DNA from: Candidatus Omnitrophota bacterium
Lineage (GTDB): Bacteria > Omnitrophota > Koll11 > Gygaellales > Profunditerraquicolaceae
Length of the DNA stretch: 15,496 nucleotides
Assembly (NCBI GenBank): GCA_028717765.1
Contig: JAQUNE010000014.1
Span: 1 to 15,496 of the forward strand
Direction: 5' to 3'
Of the stretch, positions 13,158 to 15,496 are shown piece by piece; positions within the stretch are counted from its first letter, which is position 1; the number at the start of each line of letters is the position of its first letter. A program made the position numbers and the translations under genes. The notes under the pieces were generated by a model, which worked only from the letters and a program-made list of their open reading frames with translations, made no database searches and was not told where the DNA came from.

Positions 13158-14708
13158 ATGCCGCGCAACTTTGGACAACTATTAAAAGAAAGTTCCCTCA
13201 AATACCCTTCCCGCACTGCCATTGTTTTCGGGCAGAAAAAAATCACTTACCGATTTTTAGATGAAATTACTGACCAGCTTGCCTGCGGCCTGGTTAAACT
13301 AGGAGTAAAAAAAGGCGAAAGGATAGCGATTTTTTTGGACAATTGCCCGGAATTTGTACTTAGCTATTACGCCATCCTAAAAGCTGGAGCTGTGGTAGTT
13401 CCGATCAATTATATGTTTAAAATGGAAGAGGCGAAATATATCCTCCAGGATAGCCAGGCAGTTTGCATGATCACCTCCCGGATCTATGTTGAGATGGCGC
13501 AAGAATTAAGGCTGCGCGTGGATAGCCTAAAAAATATTATCACCCCGTCAATGACCAAAGAAAATACCATAGATTTCTATCAGTTAAAAAATAATCAAAC
13601 ACAGCTATTGCATGATATTCAACCAAAGGCGCATGAACTGGCAGTAATTCTTTATACTTCAGGAACTACCGGCTTTCCTAAAGGAGCACAGCTTACGCAT
13701 GAAAATTTGATCTCTAATGCCAATGACTCTTGCGCGGCGATCAAAGCCACAAAAAGTGACGCTTTTATTTGTGTCCTGCCGTTATTTCATTCCTTCGCCG
13801 CTACTGTCTGCATGAATTTACCAATATCAACCGGTGCAAAGATCGTGATCATGAAATCAGTACGCCCCTTTAAGCGGGTGATCCGGGCGATCAGAAAAAA
13901 CCGCGTGACCATTTTCACGGGCATCCCTTCCATGTACACAATTTTAAAAAATATGAAATTACCGAAATTATTCCACACTCCGCTGATTAAATTATTTAAT
14001 CCGGTAAAAATTTGTATCTCCGGAGCAGCTGCATTACCTGTGGATACTTTTAAAGGCTTTGAAAAAAAATTCCGCGTGCCTTTATTAGAAGGTTACGGGC
14101 TAACTGAAGCTTCTCCGGTGGTCACCTTGAATCCGTTAAACGCAAAAAGAAAAGCCGGATCTATCGGCATTAGTTTATCAAAGAATATTACTTTAAAAAT
14201 TGTTGATGAGAAGGATAATCCTTTAGCCATTGAAGAGGTAGGCGAATTGCTGGTAAAAGGGCCAAATGTGATGTCCGGTTACTTTAAACAAGAAGGCGCA
14301 TCCAAAGAAGTATTAAAAAACGGCTGGCTCTATACAGGGGACATGGCGAAGTATGACCAAGAAGGATATTTTTACATTGTCGGCCGGAAAAAAGAAATGG
14401 TGAATGTGCGTGGCCTTAATGTCTACCCCAGAGAAATTGAAGAAGTGCTTTATCAGAACCCGAAAATCAAAGAAGCAGCGGTAATCGGTATCCTTGATGA
14501 GCATAAGGGAGAGGTACCCAAGGCATTTTTGGTGCTCAAGGAAGGAGAGCAGGCAAGCGAACATGAAATTATCCAATATTTACGCGAAAGGCTTGCCCCT
14601 TACAAGATCCCGAAATATGCAGAATTTAGGGCTTCTCTTCCTAAGAATACTACAGGGAAGATCCTAAAACGCCTTTTACAAGATGAAGAAAATACGCATA
14701 ACAAATAA
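13158..14708 (+). CDS. Long-chain acyl-CoA synthetase-like AMP-forming ligase
   Basis: A 516-residue adenylate-forming enzyme of the acyl-CoA synthetase family, which activates carboxylic acids with ATP and joins them to CoA (or another thiol). Seen: the P-loop LYTSGTTGFPKG (165-176), EGYGLTEASP (311-320), YTGDMAKYDQEGYFYIVGR (392-410), the hinge region KKEMVNVRGLNVYPREIEEVL and the catalytic Lys501 in TTGKILKRLL. All are intact and the length is normal for this shorter FadD-like branch. The substrate chain length cannot be read from sequence. The start follows the radical SAM stop by six bases and lacks a clear ribosome binding site. The 3' end overlaps the DUF2062 gene by 26 bases. Confidence 0.93.
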   Translation: MPRNFGQLLKESSLKYPSRTAIVFGQKKITYRFLDEITDQLACGLVKLGVKKGERIAIFLDNCPEFVLSYYAILKAGAVVVPINYMFKMEEAKYILQDSQAVCMITSRIYVEMAQELRLRVDSLKNIITPSMTKENTIDFYQLKNNQTQLLHDIQPKAHELAVILYTSGTTGFPKGAQLTHENLISNANDSCAAIKATKSDAFICVLPLFHSFAATVCMNLPISTGAKIVIMKSVRPFKRVIRAIRKNRVTIFTGIPSMYTILKNMKLPKLFHTPLIKLFNPVKICISGAAALPVDTFKGFEKKFRVPLLEGYGLTEASPVVTLNPLNAKRKAGSIGISLSKNITLKIVDEKDNPLAIEEVGELLVKGPNVMSGYFKQEGASKEVLKNGWLYTGDMAKYDQEGYFYIVGRKKEMVNVRGLNVYPREIEEVLYQNPKIKEAAVIGILDEHKGEVPKAFLVLKEGEQASEHEIIQYLRERLAPYKIPKYAEFRASLPKNTTGKILKRLLQDEENTHNK

Positions 14709-15168
14709 ACTACAGCGTTTTTTTAAATTTATTTACCTTAAACTTTTCCGGATCAATGATTCTGCGCAAAAAATCGCCTTAGGATTCGGGCTAGGTACCT
14801 GCTTGGGGATCATGCCAGGAACCGGGCCGATTGCTTCATTGGTCCTAGCAAGTTTTTTTCGCATTAACCGTGCTAGCGCCTTGCTAGGTAGCCTGCTAAC
14901 CAATACCTGGCTAAGCTTTGCCACTTTTTTCCTGGCTTTAAAAACCGGAGCATTTACTTTAGGGCTCAATTATTCATCCGTGCAAAGCCAATGCCAGGCA
15001 TATATCAAACACTTCCACTGGACAGATATATTCAAGTTTTCCGTATTAAAAATTATTCTTCCGCTAATCATTGGATATGCCGTACTAAGCTTGGCACTAG
15101 GAATAATAACTTACCTAGTTTCTTTAGTGATCTTAATTTACTTTAAAAAAAAGAGAGAAAATACTTGA
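14683..15168 (+). CDS. DUF2062 membrane protein
   Basis: A 161-residue integral membrane protein of unknown function. It has the family opening FFKFIYLKLFRINDSAQKIALGFGLG and TCLGIMPGTGPI (48-59), followed by the NTWLSFATFF (89-98) segment. Hydrophobic segments are about 31-50, 57-75, 90-110 and 120-150, with a basic C-terminus KKKREN. Relatives are often annotated near lipid or cell-surface glycan genes, which fits the acyl-CoA synthetase upstream, but no function can be assigned. The ATG at 14683 overlaps that gene by 26 bases without a strong ribosome binding site. Its stop overlaps the next start (TTGA). Confidence 0.83.
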   Translation: MKKIRITNKLQRFFKFIYLKLFRINDSAQKIALGFGLGTCLGIMPGTGPIASLVLASFFRINRASALLGSLLTNTWLSFATFFLALKTGAFTLGLNYSSVQSQCQAYIKHFHWTDIFKFSVLKIILPLIIGYAVLSLALGIITYLVSLVILIYFKKKRENT

Positions 15169-15496
15169 AAAAAGATACCGGAAAAAATTTACTGGTCTTA
15201 TTCTTTGCGATTTTGTTTTCTTTACTAATTGCAGAAGTGGTATTACGTTTTGCCTGGGATATGGGTAGCTGGGTGAAACGGCCGATTTACCGTAAAAGCT
15301 TTAATCCTTATTTACGTTATGATCTGGTACCAGGGGCAAAATCAGGAGATGTTTCCATAAATTCAGGGGGATTCCGCGGGCCAGAGTACCCTGTACAAAA
15401 ACCAGCCAATACTTTTAGAATTGTGATGTTAGGGGATTCCGAAACCTTATCAATTTTACTCCCTGAAAAAGATACCCTGGCCGCGCAACTTCAGGA
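15165..15496 (+). CDS. Membrane-anchored SGNH-hydrolase-like protein, N-terminal part (runs off window)
   Basis: An open frame runs from TTG at 15165 to the window end, 110 codons, so the C-terminus is missing. TTG overlaps the DUF2062 TGA (TTGA), and AGAGA lies about ten bases upstream. After a short basic start (KKDTGKN) comes a hydrophobic anchor at about 9-24, then NPYLRYDLVPGAKSG and NSGGFRGPEYP, and RIVMLGDSETLS (about 89-100), whose GDS block is the nucleophile motif of SGNH/GDSL esterases. Such proteins often act on surface polysaccharide or lipid. The further catalytic residues lie beyond the window, so activity is unproven. Confidence 0.75.
   Translation, partial: MKKDTGKNLLVLFFAILFSLLIAEVVLRFAWDMGSWVKRPIYRKSFNPYLRYDLVPGAKSGDVSINSGGFRGPEYPVQKPANTFRIVMLGDSETLSILLPEKDTLAAQLQ

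Noticed and set aside
1..15496. CRISPR array, insertion sequence or prophage
   Set aside because: No regularly spaced repeats, transposase or integrase motifs, or terminal inverted repeats were seen on either strand.

Overview
The window is a compact, AT-leaning bacterial chromosome segment with genes packed end to end, often joined by 1-5 base stop/start overlaps. I see no insertion sequence, phage gene, CRISPR array or rRNA. The best taxonomic clue is the small basic protein at 6745-7029. Its first 50 or so residues match my memory of a conserved small basic protein family of the Planctomycetes-Verrucomicrobia-Chlamydiae (PVC) group. With two PilZ proteins, an ExeA-type ATPase and several DUF-class neighbours, this suggests an uncultured PVC relative such as Candidatus Omnitrophota. 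That placement is inference, not proof.

Layout, left part (plus strand, 1-9286): the 3' part of thiC, a tRNA-Gly(CCC) four bases after it, then a LysM/degenerate-M23 lipoprotein, an AAA-type ATPase, a YfcE-like phosphoesterase, a HIT hydrolase, a dGTPase-like HD hydrolase and a GAF/HD-GYP cyclic-di-GMP phosphodiesterase, most of them overlapping. A second run holds a membrane SPOR protein, the small basic protein, a secreted double-SH3 protein, a site-2-protease-like M50 peptidase and aroB. The themes are envelope maintenance (LysM, SPOR, SH3, M50), nucleotide housekeeping (HIT, dGTPase, phosphoesterase), cofactor and aromatic biosynthesis (thiC, aroB) and cyclic-di-GMP turnover (HD-GYP).

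Middle part (9276-11675): a two-gene minus-strand operon encodes an ExeA-like ATPase and a GspB-like membrane protein of the type II secretion/type IV pilus assembly kind. It is divergent, across a 134-base promoter region, from a plus-strand operon of PilZ, a small Ala/Pro-tailed zinc-binding protein and a second PilZ. Both directions have good sigma70-like promoters. The PilZ leader can fold into a hairpin that hides its ribosome binding site, with a possible competing hairpin upstream. This is the most interesting spot: cyclic-di-GMP receptors set opposite a secretion/pilus assembly ATPase, with candidate RNA-level control.

Right part (11671-15496, plus strand): a DUF4416 protein with a problematic start codon, a PflX-like radical SAM protein, a long-chain acyl-CoA synthetase-like enzyme, a DUF2062 membrane protein and the start of a membrane-anchored SGNH-hydrolase-like protein that runs off the window. 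No convincing rho-independent terminator was seen, and there is no gene-free stretch longer than 300 bases.
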